Shown here one piece after another: positions 18,433-26,536 of a DNA stretch of 64,000 nt (the stretch's first letter is position 1; every line of letters begins with the position of its first letter). The notes beneath the pieces were generated by a model that was given only the letters and a program-made list of their open reading frames with translations, searched no databases and was not told the origin of the DNA. Position numbers and translations under genes: made by a program. The DNA is from an uncultured Prevotella sp. (lineage in GTDB: Bacteria > Bacteroidota > Bacteroidia > Bacteroidales > Bacteroidaceae): contig CAJOHJ010000003.1 of assembly GCA_905234265.1 (NCBI GenBank), positions 158,382-222,381 of the forward strand. The letters run 5' to 3'.

Positions 18433-19731
18433 GTGATTGAACTGCAAAGACATATTGAAATATTGCTTTTAGAAAGCGATTGTGTGATAGTTCCCGACTT
18501 TGGCGGATTTATGGCTCACCAAGTCAGCGCACACTACAACGATGGCGACGGATTGTTTTTACCGCCATCTCGCACTATTGGTTTCAATCCGCAGTTGCGC
18601 CTTAACGATTCGCTGCTGGCGCAGTCCTTCATCGAAGCATACGACATCAGCTACCCGGAGGCCATGCGCCGCATAGAAAGCGAAGTCGACGAATTGCACA
18701 GATGCCTTACCGACGAAGGCGTATTCGTTTTTGAGAACATCGGAACTATCACGGTCAACGCCGACGGCAACTATGAGTTCACTCCTTGCGAAGCCGGCAT
18801 TCTTTCACCAGAATACTATGGATTAGGAGCAACACTCTTCTTGAAGAGAGGTGACGTCCGCCAGCAATATGCACAACCTGAGGAAAGCATGCAAAACGCT
18901 GAACAGCTTACTGTTCAACTCGCAGAGGACAGTGAGTTTGTGGCAGCAAGCGATGAGCATGCAACTGGATATAACGAGCATACTGCTGGATATGATGAGC
19001 ATGCCGATACAGCGGAAAGCACTGAGGCTGCAGCAACGGCAGACGCCCAGCAGGACACTGACACAGATGCAGAAATGCCTACGGCAGCCCTCATCGACTT
19101 TGATGATGACGACGACAGCACCGTAACCATCAAATGGTCATGGATACGCAGTGCTGTAGCCATTGCAGCAGCCGTTGCAGCGTTCTTCCTGTTGGAGACG
19201 CCTATTGCCAACAGCAATACAGACTCTATAGCCATGCACCACTTGAGCAGCCACATCCTTTACAAGCTAATGCCCAAAGACTCCAACATTGCAGAGGCCG
19301 TACCCGTACAGACTGCAGAAACGACTGCCGCCATGCAGGAAGATGAGGCTACCGCCAAAGCAACCGATGCTTCTCAGGTTGCCGGCAGCCCCAGCAATGA
19401 CGAAACGACAACAGAGACGCCTTCTGTAGCAAAAGCTAATGCACAGGCTACAACGCCGAAGGCACAGACTGCAACGCCGAAGGCACAGACGGGCGACAAG
19501 CCATACACTATTGTCCTTGCCAGCCAAGTGAGGAAAGACCGTGCCGAAGAATTTGCAGCAGACCTGAAGAATAAAGGCTACGCTGACGCGCGCGTGTATA
19601 TATATAATAATGTGGTGCGCGTCGTCTGTGGCTCTTTTGTTTCCGAAGAAGACGCCCGCAAGCAGTTACACAGCATCCATCAGGTTGACGGCCTGGAAGA
19701 TGCATGGATTTACAAAATGCCAACAACATGA
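18433..19731 (+). CDS. HU-CCDC81-type and SPOR domain membrane protein
   Basis: 432 residues from a GTG. The N-terminal about 140 residues (HIEILLLESDCVIVPDFGG, then VFVFENIGTITVNADGNYEF) match the prokaryotic CCDC81/HU-like domain pair seen in Bacteroidetes. An acidic, low-complexity linker follows, then one membrane helix (SWIRSAVAIAAAVAAFFLL, about residues 236-255), an Ala/Thr/Lys-rich periplasmic stretch containing a short TPKAQTA repeat, and a C-terminal SPOR domain (YTIVLASQVRKDRAEEFA to the end) that binds denuded peptidoglycan at the septum. The topology suggests a link from a DNA- or protein-binding cytosolic HU module to the division site. The next gene overlaps its stop by four bases. 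Confidence 0.82.
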   Translation: MIELQRHIEILLLESDCVIVPDFGGFMAHQVSAHYNDGDGLFLPPSRTIGFNPQLRLNDSLLAQSFIEAYDISYPEAMRRIESEVDELHRCLTDEGVFVFENIGTITVNADGNYEFTPCEAGILSPEYYGLGATLFLKRGDVRQQYAQPEESMQNAEQLTVQLAEDSEFVAASDEHATGYNEHTAGYDEHADTAESTEAAATADAQQDTDTDAEMPTAALIDFDDDDDSTVTIKWSWIRSAVAIAAAVAAFFLLETPIANSNTDSIAMHHLSSHILYKLMPKDSNIAEAVPVQTAETTAAMQEDEATAKATDASQVAGSPSNDETTTETPSVAKANAQATTPKAQTATPKAQTGDKPYTIVLASQVRKDRAEEFAADLKNKGYADARVYIYNNVVRVVCGSFVSEEDARKQLHSIHQVDGLEDAWIYKMPTT

Positions 19732-20273
19732 AGCGTGTTCGCTGCCCTAAGTGCGACCATTACATTATTTTCGACGAGACACGCTACGAGGCCGGACAGT
19801 CTCTGGTCTTCAAGTGCGACGAATGCGGCCGTGAGTTCAGCATCCGCATAGGTGTCTCCAAATTGCACAACACACAGAAGAAGGAAAGCGAGCAGCTTTC
19901 CAAAACCAACACCCTCCCCGACTCTGAAAAGGCTGTCGGCAGCATCGTTGTCATTGAGAATGTATTTCACTACAAGCAAATCATTCCATTACAGATGGGC
20001 AACAATGTCATTGGCCGCTACCAGAAAGGCAACCCCATCAACACACCTTTCGAGACCGTCGACCCCAGCGTCGACCTCAACCACTGCACGCTGAATGTCA
20101 GCCGCGACAAGAAAGGACGCCTGAAGTATACGCTGAAAGACAACAACAGTAATACAGGCACTTTTGTTGACAATGTTGAATTGGCACAGCACGAACAGCG
20201 CATCATTTCCGACGGCACACTGTTCACGCTTGGAGCAAGCAGCATAATCCTAAAAACTCAGTCCGACGAGTAA
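19728..20273 (+). CDS. Zinc-ribbon plus FHA domain protein
   Basis: 181 residues. Starts at the ATG that overlaps the previous stop (ATGA). N-terminal zinc ribbon CPKCDHYIIFD...FKCDECGREF (four Cys, residues about 5-34) followed by a forkhead-associated domain (residues about 75-175: VIGRYQKGN, VDLNHCTLNVSRD, LKDNNSNTGTFVDNVEL). FHA domains bind phosphothreonine. Overlap with the HU/SPOR gene suggests the two proteins act together. Zinc-ribbon-FHA pairing implies a cytosolic adaptor role; the phosphorylated partner is unknown. Confidence 0.85.
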   Translation: MKRVRCPKCDHYIIFDETRYEAGQSLVFKCDECGREFSIRIGVSKLHNTQKKESEQLSKTNTLPDSEKAVGSIVVIENVFHYKQIIPLQMGNNVIGRYQKGNPINTPFETVDPSVDLNHCTLNVSRDKKGRLKYTLKDNNSNTGTFVDNVELAQHEQRIISDGTLFTLGASSIILKTQSDE

Positions 20274-20339
20274 TCTTTTTGTTAAAATTTTTCTGTGTGC
20301 CTACACATCAAAATATCAAGAAAAAAAACAAAAAAAAGT

Positions 20340-20371
20340 TTTGCGTTTATAAAAAAAACACATAACTTTGC
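20340..20371 (+). promoter_or_regulatory. Strong consensus promoter for a small transcript
   Basis: TTTG at 20340-20343 and TAACTTTGC at 20363-20371, separated by 19 bases, an exact match to the TTTG-N19-TAnnTTTG Bacteroidetes consensus. Confidence 0.75.
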
Positions 20372-20377
20372 AACGTT

Positions 20378-20470
20378 ATCCTGAAAACAATCTTTTTACC
20401 TTAAAAACGAACTAATACCTATTGAAGATATGAAGCGGTTGCCTGTGAGGGTCACCGCTTTGTTTTTTGT
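20378..20470 (+). ncRNA. Putative small RNA of about 90 nt
   Basis: The promoter at 20340-20371 points to a start near 20378, and an intrinsic terminator ends the unit at about 20469. The hairpin arms are AAGCGGT (20433-20439) and ACCGCTT (20454-20460), followed by TTGTTTTTTG. No convincing ORF fits between. nhaC has its own promoter at 20625, so this looks like a free-standing small RNA rather than a leader. A terminated leader (attenuator) for nhaC is the alternative. I cannot assign it to a known RNA family. Confidence 0.5.
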
Positions 20471-20490
20471 GTGCTTTCGCACAGCACACG

Positions 20491-20595
20491 GCAAAGTAAC
20501 ATTTTTCACACACAATCCAACATTCTCCCGTACGCAATCCAACATTCTTCCGTACACAATCCAATATTTTTCCACGTACAATCTATTTTTTTCAT
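20491..20595 (+). repeat. 22-bp degenerate tandem array before nhaC
   Basis: Units starting CAATCCAACATTCT at 20513 and 20535, CAATCCAATATTTTT at 20557 and CAATCTATTTTTTT at 20581, with a degenerate unit at 20491. The period is 22 bp, drifting to 24 in the third unit. Confidence 0.8.
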
Positions 20596-20624
20596 CTTCA
20601 TCTTCCGGAAATAAGTTTTTTTTG

Positions 20625-20633
20625 TACTTTTGC
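20625..20633 (+). promoter_or_regulatory. nhaC promoter -7 box
   Basis: TACTTTTGC at 20625-20633; the ATG is at 20641, again leaving almost no leader. Confidence 0.6.
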
Positions 20634-20640
20634 AGTCGCT

Positions 20641-21915
20641 ATGAAGAAAGGACTGATAGCACTATCGCCCCTGGCGGTATTCATCTTGGTGTATCTTGTC
20701 ACATCCATTGTGGCAGGCGACTTTTACATAGTGCCTATCACCGTAGCCTTCATGATAGCCTCCATGTATGCCGTGCTTATAGGCCGCGGCATACCTCTCT
20801 CGGAGCGCATCGACATTTACAGCCGCGGCGCAGGCACCGGCAAGATGATGCTGATGATCTGGATATTCATTCTTGCAGGAGCCTTTGCCAATTCTGCCAA
20901 GCAGATGGGAGCCATCGATGCCACCGTCAATCTGGCACTGGCCATACTGCCTGCCCAGATGCTGCTGGCCGGACTGTTCCTGGCTGCCTGCTTCATATCC
21001 CTCAGCGTCGGAACCAGCGTCGGAACCATTGTCGCCCTGGTGCCTATTGCTGCCGGCATTGCCAACCAGACGGGGACTTCCGTGCCGCTGATGACAGCCG
21101 TCATTGTTGGCGGAAGCCTGTTCGGCGACAATTTGTCGTTCATCAGCGACACCACAATAGTAGCCACGTCCACTCAGGGCTGCCGCCTGTCCGACAAGTT
21201 CAGGGTCAATTCCTTCATCGTCATTCCTGCTGCCATTGTCATTCTCATTGTATACCTGTTCATGGGCAGCAGCGTCTCCCAGCCACAGTCGGAGATTTCC
21301 GTAGCCTACCTCAAGGTGGTGCCATATCTTGTGGTGCTGGCCACGGCGCTGATGGGCATGAACGTCATGGCAGTGCTGACCGTCGGCATTGTGCTTACAG
21401 GCGCCATAGGCATCTACAGCGGCGCCTTCGGCCTGTTCGGCTGGTTTCACGCCATGGGCGACGGCATCACGGGCATGGGCGAACTGATAATAATCACCAT
21501 GATGGCCGGCGGACTGCTGGAAATAATACGCCACAACGGCGGCATAGACTTCATCATCAATGTCATGACCAGCAAAGTCAGCAACAAGCGCGGCGCAGAG
21601 CTGTCCATTGCCGCCCTGGTGTCGCTGGTCGACCTGTGCACGGCCAACAACACCGTTGCCATACTCACCGTAGGCGGCATTGCCAAGCATGTCGGCGACA
21701 AATACGGTGTCGACAACCGCAAGGCGGCTTCCATATTAGACACCTTCTCGTGCGTCGTGCAGGGCTTCATCCCCTACGGCGCACAGATACTGATGGCTGC
21801 CGGACTGGCATCTGTCAGCCCCGTAAGCATATTACCCTATCTTTACTATCCGCTTGCCGTCGGAATAGCAGCCTTGCTGAGCATTTTGTTCAGATACCCA
21901 AGGAGATACAGCTGA
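20641..21915 (+). CDS. nhaC: NhaC-family Na+/H+ antiporter
   Basis: 424 residues, about eleven hydrophobic segments. Integral inner-membrane protein. NhaC-type signatures include GTSVGTIVALVPIAAGIA and GGSLFGDNLSFISDTTIVA (residues about 120-180), then TSKVSNKRGAELSIAALVS and DLCTANNTVAILTVGGIA. It should exchange Na+ for H+; substrate could also be an organic solute, as some NhaC relatives swap malate/lactate. A long second open frame covering the same DNA is a shadow produced by high GC codon bias. Confidence 0.85.
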   Translation: MKKGLIALSPLAVFILVYLVTSIVAGDFYIVPITVAFMIASMYAVLIGRGIPLSERIDIYSRGAGTGKMMLMIWIFILAGAFANSAKQMGAIDATVNLALAILPAQMLLAGLFLAACFISLSVGTSVGTIVALVPIAAGIANQTGTSVPLMTAVIVGGSLFGDNLSFISDTTIVATSTQGCRLSDKFRVNSFIVIPAAIVILIVYLFMGSSVSQPQSEISVAYLKVVPYLVVLATALMGMNVMAVLTVGIVLTGAIGIYSGAFGLFGWFHAMGDGITGMGELIIITMMAGGLLEIIRHNGGIDFIINVMTSKVSNKRGAELSIAALVSLVDLCTANNTVAILTVGGIAKHVGDKYGVDNRKAASILDTFSCVVQGFIPYGAQILMAAGLASVSPVSILPYLYYPLAVGIAALLSILFRYPRRYS

Positions 21916-21952
21916 CACTGCAGCGGACAGGCATGTTAAAGCACTTCATATT

Positions 21953-22747
21953 GTGGACATCATACAGCGAAACTTCCTGAGACTCCTGCGCAGTGGGGCA
22001 TTCAACACTGCCGAAGAGACAGAACCCATGAGCCAGTGGAAATGGCAAAGCCTTTTCCAGCTGTCGCAAATTCATGGAGTAACCCCGTGGGTTGCCGACG
22101 GCATCAGAAACCTGCACGACGACTTCTTCCTGCAGCTGTCCGACGAGCTGCGCGGGAAATTCCTCGCAGACACCACAAGCCGCACGAACGTCCGCGAGCA
22201 TATCTCGCTCACCAACCCACTGCTCGACAGGCGCCTGCAAGAACTCTACGACGAAGCCGGCAGCGAGGATGCCACCTTCAATCTGCTGCAGGACATCCTG
22301 TCACTGTCGAACAACATCATCAGCCGCGGCGTCAACCTGCGACAGCTCATCTGGCTCGGACAGGGCCAGCGCAGCAACGACCACGCAGTCATGTACGACG
22401 TGCTGTCGAACTGGATTGTGCGCCTGCACCTGCAGCGAATGGTACAGCTGGAGGCTGCCCTGCTCATCGAGCTGTTCCACTTCAAGCCCGAGGAAATCCG
22501 CTTTACCGACACCATCCCTGCCGGCAACACCGAAAGCGTTGTCCAGGACATATTCCACAAGACACAGCAGAATGCCGCTGAATGGTATTTCACCCAGGGA
22601 GAAAGCATCTTCGTACGTGCCAACAACTCCAACTCTATGCTCTGGCACATGCGCCAGCCCATAAAGTATCTCAGATACTACCCTTCAGAGGCTGTCACTT
22701 CCTTTTTCGCCAATTTCACACATTCGCTGACCCACATCGAAGAGTAG
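21953..22747 (+). CDS. Unknown protein, N-terminus like the NTP_transf_5 'uncharacterised nucleotidyltransferase' family
   Basis: 264 residues from a GTG (ATG 22028 is an alternative, but conserved-looking residues precede it). The opening FLRLLRSGAFN and SLFQLSQIHGVTPWVADGI resemble the N-terminal helical part of NTP_transf_5 proteins. The nucleotidyltransferase core (GxS...DxD) is not visible; instead the rest is helical with no recognised motif. It may be a diverged member that lost catalysis, or a separate helical family. It begins 37 bases after nhaC and is probably co-transcribed. Confidence 0.6.
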   Translation: MDIIQRNFLRLLRSGAFNTAEETEPMSQWKWQSLFQLSQIHGVTPWVADGIRNLHDDFFLQLSDELRGKFLADTTSRTNVREHISLTNPLLDRRLQELYDEAGSEDATFNLLQDILSLSNNIISRGVNLRQLIWLGQGQRSNDHAVMYDVLSNWIVRLHLQRMVQLEAALLIELFHFKPEEIRFTDTIPAGNTESVVQDIFHKTQQNAAEWYFTQGESIFVRANNSNSMLWHMRQPIKYLRYYPSEAVTSFFANFTHSLTHIEE

Positions 22748-22763
22748 CAGCTCCCCCCGCAGG

Positions 22764-23462
22764 TCACTTCTTGAAACGGATGTCGCGCAGGTTGTGACTG
22801 CCCATGAAGCGGCTCTTGTCGACATAGCCGTTAATGCCTACTATGCGCCCCTTACCGGTGTACTGCCACATGGTTATGTCGCAGTCGTCGCAAACCACCG
22901 GCTCGTCATCAGTATACATTGCAATCATCACAGGATAGTCGTGAATAAGTCCTGCCAAGTGTTTGTTGTAGAAGTTGCGGAAAGTGTAGAGCAGCGGCTT
23001 CTGGTGATATGCCTCTTCGACAAGGTCAAGAAAGTAGAACAGCGAGTCGCAGAACTCGTCGGTATTCAGTCCTCCAGTAGTCTCTATGTCAATCATCGGC
23101 AAGAGGTCCTGCTCGCTGGCAATACACTGTGACATAAAGTTGTTCAGCTGCCGTTGCTGGTCCGACCGCGGGCGGTAGAAATGATAGCTGCCCACCTTCA
23201 GACCATTCTTATGAGCCATCTCAATATTGCGCTCAAAGGTGGCGTCAATCCTGTCGCCGCCCTCCGTAGCTTTGATGTACACGTATGACAGCTTGGTAGT
23301 GTGGCCGATGGTTTCCCAGAAGACGTTTCCCTGATAGTGGCTGATGTCAATGCCGTGGATGTGAGAGCAAGTGTCTTCACACTGGACGTCAATATTCTGC
23401 GCTTGCACTCCTACTGTCAGAAACAGGAAAAACAGTAGTGAGGATATGATGTGTTTTGTCAT
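22764..23462 (-). CDS. GH25 lysozyme-like muramidase, exported
   Basis: 232 residues from the ATG at 23462. The upstream in-frame ATG at 23501 is rejected because the promoter -7 box lies between them. Signal peptide HIISSLLFFLFLTVGVQA, then the GH25 barrel: HGIDISHYQGNVFW (catalytic Asp), YIKATEGGDRID, GLKVGSYHFYRP, LLPMIDIETTGG (DxE catalytic pair) and MWQYTGKGRIVGINGYVD at the end. Cleaves the beta-1,4 link between MurNAc and GlcNAc; secreted to periplasm or beyond. Convergent with the preceding gene; only 16 bases separate the stops. Confidence 0.9.
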   Translation of the reverse strand: MTKHIISSLLFFLFLTVGVQAQNIDVQCEDTCSHIHGIDISHYQGNVFWETIGHTTKLSYVYIKATEGGDRIDATFERNIEMAHKNGLKVGSYHFYRPRSDQQRQLNNFMSQCIASEQDLLPMIDIETTGGLNTDEFCDSLFYFLDLVEEAYHQKPLLYTFRNFYNKHLAGLIHDYPVMIAMYTDDEPVVCDDCDITMWQYTGKGRIVGINGYVDKSRFMGSHNLRDIRFKK

Positions 23463-23478
23463 GTCTGCCAATTTTAGC

Positions 23479-23487
23479 GCAAAGGTA
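23479..23487 (-). promoter_or_regulatory. GH25 gene promoter -7 box
   Basis: Minus-strand TACCTTTGC at 23479-23487, inside the longer open frame, which fixes the start codon at 23462. Confidence 0.65.
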
Positions 23488-23529
23488 CACAATTTTTTCA
23501 ATTATCCGCCCGCTGGTTAGTCAAATAAT

Positions 23530-23676
23530 ATGAAATTATCTCTGCGAGTTACGAAATTATCTCTGCGAGTTACGAAATTATCTCTGCGAGTTACGAAATT
23601 ATCTCCGTAAGATAAAAAATTATCTCAATGACTTACGAAATTATCTTACGAAGATAATTTTGTATCTCTGCATGCT
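23530..23676. repeat. 21-bp modular tandem array (copy 3 of dispersed family)
   Basis: Seven exact 21-bp units from 23530. Three are near-identical (ACGAAATTATCTCTGCGAG plus TT); the others carry the alternative ends CCGTAAGAT, AATGACTT, TTACGAAGAT and TGCATGCT. Opposite orientation to copies 1 and 2 on the plus strand. Confidence 0.92.
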
Positions 23677-23690
23677 ACACAGAAAAGCAA

Positions 23691-23737
23691 CTGCGCCACA
23701 CCCGGGAACGGCCTTCACGGCCGCAGGTGTGGCGCAG
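23691..23737 (-). terminator. Hairpin downstream of serS (distal)
   Basis: Perfect 12-bp arms CTGCGCCACACC (23691-23702) and GGTGTGGCGCAG (23726-23737) with an inner GGCC pairing. No T tract on the minus strand. Confidence 0.55.
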
Positions 23738-23777
23738 AGCATTGCCGGCTGCACGAAGGCAGCAGCGGCACAATGCT
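23738..23777 (-). terminator. Hairpin overlapping the serS stop codon (proximal)
   Basis: Arms AGCATTGCCG and CGGCACAATGCT with an inner GCTGC/GCAGC stem. It starts inside the serS stop, directly next to the hairpin at 23691-23737. Confidence 0.5.
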
Positions 23778-25095
23778 AATCAATGATTTCAAAGCCTGTG
23801 TATGGCACCAAGGCACGGGGGATGCGGATGCCCTCGGGCGTCTGGTTGTTCTCCAGCAGTGCGGCAACAATTCGTGGCAGGGCCAGAGCCGAACCGTTCA
23901 GGGTGTGGCACAGTTCTGTCTTCTTGTTGTCAGCACGCCGGTAGCGGCACTTCAGACGATTGGCCTGATAAGTGTCGAAATTAGACACGCTGGAGACTTC
24001 CAGCCAACGGCCCTGGGCTTCTGAATAGACCTCAAAGTCGTAGCAGATGGCAGAAGTGAACGACTGGTCGCCACCGCAGAGCAGAAGAATGCGGTAAGGC
24101 AGTTCCAACTTCTGGAGCAGTCCCTCAACGTGCTGCAGCATCTCCTTGTGGCTCTCACGGGAGTGTTCGGGCTTGTCGATGCGGACAATCTCTATCTTTG
24201 AGAACTCGTGGAGACGGTTCAGGCCGCGGACATCCTTGCCGTAGCTGCCGGCCTCGCGACGGAAGCACTCTGTGTATGCACAGTTCTTGACGGGCAGCTG
24301 GCTTTCGTCGAGAATGACGTCACGATAGATATTGGTGACTGGCACCTCGGCGGTGGGAATAAGATAGAAGTCGTCCACCTCGCAGTGGTACATCTGGCCT
24401 TCCTTGTCGGGCAGCTGACCGGTGCCGTAGCCGGAGGCTGCATTGACCACCGTGGGAGGCATAATCTCGGTATATCCGCTCTTGCGGGCTTCGTCGAGGA
24501 AGAAATTGATGAGTGCCCGCTGCAGCTGTGCGCCCTTGCCGATGTAGACAGGGAAGCCTGCACCGGTGATTTTCACGCCGAGGTCGAAGTCAATGAGGTT
24601 GTACTTCTTGGCAAGCTCCCAGTGGGGCAGCGGATTGTCAATGTTCAGGCTGGGGTTGACATCCCAGTTGCCGACGGTGTCTGCAGGAGTACACTCCTTG
24701 AGGTTGCTCTTGACAACATGGTTGTCGTCGGCAGCAACGCCCTCTGGAACTTCGTCGTAGGGAATGTTTGGAATCTGGCAGAGCAGACGTGTCAGCTCGT
24801 CCTGCGAACTGTTCATGACGTCCTCCAGCTGGCGGTTGGTCTCCTTAAGGGCAGAAACCTGCGCCTTCACGGCATCGGCCTCCTCGCGCTTTCCTTCTTT
24901 CATAAGACCGCCTATCTGGGCAGCCATCTTCTTGGCGTCAGAAAGGTTCTTGTCTAACTGCTGCTGGGTTTCGCGGCGGCGCTTGTCGACAGCCAGCACT
25001 TCGTCGATAGCTTGGCGTGCGCCTGAGAAATGCTTCTTCTCCAGGCCTTTTATTACTCGTTCGGTATCTTCTGTTATTAGTTTTAATGTAAGCAT
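23776..25095 (-). CDS. serS: Serine--tRNA ligase
   Basis: 439 residues from ATG 25095 (MLTLKLITEDTERV). The frame is open further upstream but that part overlaps the HATPase gene. N-terminal antiparallel coiled-coil arm (residues about 30-100), then the class II core with motif 1 around GYTEIMPP, motif 2 FRREAGSYGKDVRGLNRLHEF and motif 3 LNGSALALPRIVAALLEN. Normal length. Last gene of the dapA-to-serS minus-strand run, 25 bases after the HATPase stop. Confidence 0.97.
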   Translation of the reverse strand: MLTLKLITEDTERVIKGLEKKHFSGARQAIDEVLAVDKRRRETQQQLDKNLSDAKKMAAQIGGLMKEGKREEADAVKAQVSALKETNRQLEDVMNSSQDELTRLLCQIPNIPYDEVPEGVAADDNHVVKSNLKECTPADTVGNWDVNPSLNIDNPLPHWELAKKYNLIDFDLGVKITGAGFPVYIGKGAQLQRALINFFLDEARKSGYTEIMPPTVVNAASGYGTGQLPDKEGQMYHCEVDDFYLIPTAEVPVTNIYRDVILDESQLPVKNCAYTECFRREAGSYGKDVRGLNRLHEFSKIEIVRIDKPEHSRESHKEMLQHVEGLLQKLELPYRILLLCGGDQSFTSAICYDFEVYSEAQGRWLEVSSVSNFDTYQANRLKCRYRRADNKKTELCHTLNGSALALPRIVAALLENNQTPEGIRIPRALVPYTGFEIID

Positions 25096-25120
25096 GACTT
25101 TTTGCAATAAAAAAAATTTA

Positions 25121-26047
25121 TTAGATGGGAAGCACAAGCTGGAAGCGTGCGCCAGGACCTGCAAAGGCAGTGTCGAGGACGACGTCGCCACCCAGACGGC
25201 GTGCTATGTTGCGTGCTACGGTAAGGCCGATGCCCTGTCCGTCGAAATACTGGTTCAGCTTGACGTATGGCTCGTAGATGCGTTCTGCGTCGGCGGCATC
25301 AATGCCTGAGCCGGTGTCCTCGACAGTGTAGATAGCCTGCATCTTTTCCATGTCTACGGCAACAGAAAGCTTTACAGAGCCGTCAGTCGTGAACTTCATG
25401 GCGTTGTCCAGCAAGTGGGTCAGAGCCCTCGCTGCCTTATTTGCATTGGTGGAGAGCATGGTGGCCGATGCATCTGGAGCCACCGACTGACTGAAGGCAA
25501 TGTAGTCAATCTTGTCAATGCCCGACGAGGCAACGGCATCAGCTGCCACCTGGGCAACCATGACATTGTCGATGCGGTCGATGGGAGCCTGGTCGGCGGC
25601 AACGTAGTCCAGGTCGGCAATCTTATTGACAAGGCTAATCACCTTGCTGTCGCCCGATGCCTTGGCAGCATCCTGCAACTGCTGCATAAGCTGCTGGCTG
25701 GCCGACTCTTTCTGCTGGGCAGCTGCCTGCATCGCTGCGGAAGCCTTCTGCAGCTGTTCCACCTGTTTCTGCAGAGCCTCATTGACAGACTTGGCCTTCT
25801 GGGAGTCTTCCTCCATCTTGTCAAAAGCCAGTAATGCCTGCTCATAGCCCTGACCGACATTCTCAAAATTCTTCTCCAGTGCGCGGTAGTCGTCGAGCAG
25901 TTTCTGCTGCTCGTCAACACGGCGCTGATAGTCGGTAAGCAACTGCTGCTGTTCGGCAGCCTGCTTGTGACTGTCTTTTACCTGGAAGTAGTAGGCTATT
26001 GCCAATACAACAGCAACTACTAATGCTCCGATAAATGCGTATAACAT
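25121..26047 (-). CDS. Membrane-anchored coiled-coil protein with histidine-kinase-type ATPase domain, no phosphoacceptor domain
   Basis: 308 residues. One N-terminal membrane helix (YAFIGALVVAVVLAIAYYF), a Gln-rich coiled coil (residues about 25-125), and a C-terminal HATPase_c domain with N box LLDNAMKFTTDG, G1 DTGSGID and G2 GQGIGLTVARNIARRLGG. The DHp helix with an H-E/D-x-x-x-P motif is absent, so it is unlikely to be an ordinary sensor kinase. Lies directly after the STAS gene of a partner-switching cluster, which suggests a role with that module. Confidence 0.75.
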   Translation of the reverse strand: MLYAFIGALVVAVVLAIAYYFQVKDSHKQAAEQQQLLTDYQRRVDEQQKLLDDYRALEKNFENVGQGYEQALLAFDKMEEDSQKAKSVNEALQKQVEQLQKASAAMQAAAQQKESASQQLMQQLQDAAKASGDSKVISLVNKIADLDYVAADQAPIDRIDNVMVAQVAADAVASSGIDKIDYIAFSQSVAPDASATMLSTNANKAARALTHLLDNAMKFTTDGSVKLSVAVDMEKMQAIYTVEDTGSGIDAADAERIYEPYVKLNQYFDGQGIGLTVARNIARRLGGDVVLDTAFAGPGARFQLVLPI

Positions 26048-26085
26048 AGCCCTTTGAATGTTTTGGAACGTATAAAAACTTTTAC

Positions 26086-26397
26086 TTACTCAGCCTTCTT
26101 CTCAACTTTCATGAACTTTGTGAAGCCTGTCATTGCCAGCACTTTATAAATCTCAGAGCTAACGTTAGTCATCTTAAACTGGCCCTTCTGCTGCATGACG
26201 GTGCGCATGGTCTTCTGGATGATGCGCAGGCCCGACGAAGCCATGTAGTTCAGATCAGAGCAGTCCATCTCCAATTCTACGCCGCCGTCGGCAAGAGCTG
26301 GCTGTATGTCCTGTTCAAACTGAGGTGCATTCATTGTGTCAATACGCTCACCGGTCTTAATAATGGTCTTGCCACCTTCTTTGATAATCTGTGTCAT
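26086..26397 (-). CDS. STAS-domain anti-sigma factor antagonist
   Basis: 103 residues from ATG 26397; the extra 24 codons upstream encode a Lys/Ile-rich leader from the repeat-containing gap and are rejected. Single STAS domain like SpoIIAA/RsbV: TGERIDTMNAPQFEQDIQPA and LEMDCSDLNYMASSGLRIIQ, where the Ser in MASSGLR is the usual phosphorylation site. It would bind the kinase encoded upstream (26537-26944) in its dephosphorylated form. Confidence 0.88.
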   Translation of the reverse strand: MTQIIKEGGKTIIKTGERIDTMNAPQFEQDIQPALADGGVELEMDCSDLNYMASSGLRIIQKTMRTVMQQKGQFKMTNVSSEIYKVLAMTGFTKFMKVEKKAE

Positions 26398-26443
26398 AAT
26401 TGTAATGTTTTTATTAATTATACTTTTTATTGTTATTTTTCGA

Positions 26444-26527
26444 TGTAATTTCGCTGTCTTCAGCTGCAATTTACCTATTTTCAGCTACAATTTCGTTGTT
26501 GTCAGCAGCAAATTCGCTATCGACTTA
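26444..26527. repeat. 21-bp degenerate tandem array between kinase and STAS genes
   Basis: Four units at 26444, 26465, 26486 and 26507 sharing an AATTT core and TCAGC ends. It begins 10 bases after the kinase stop (26537). Sequence unrelated to the other arrays. Confidence 0.8.
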
Positions 26528-26536
26528 GCGAATCTG

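Noticed and set aside
20430..21980. Long plus-strand frame of 516 codons covering nhaC
   Set aside because: His/Arg/Cys-rich translation typical of a shadow frame; the nhaC frame has membrane helices and family motifs.
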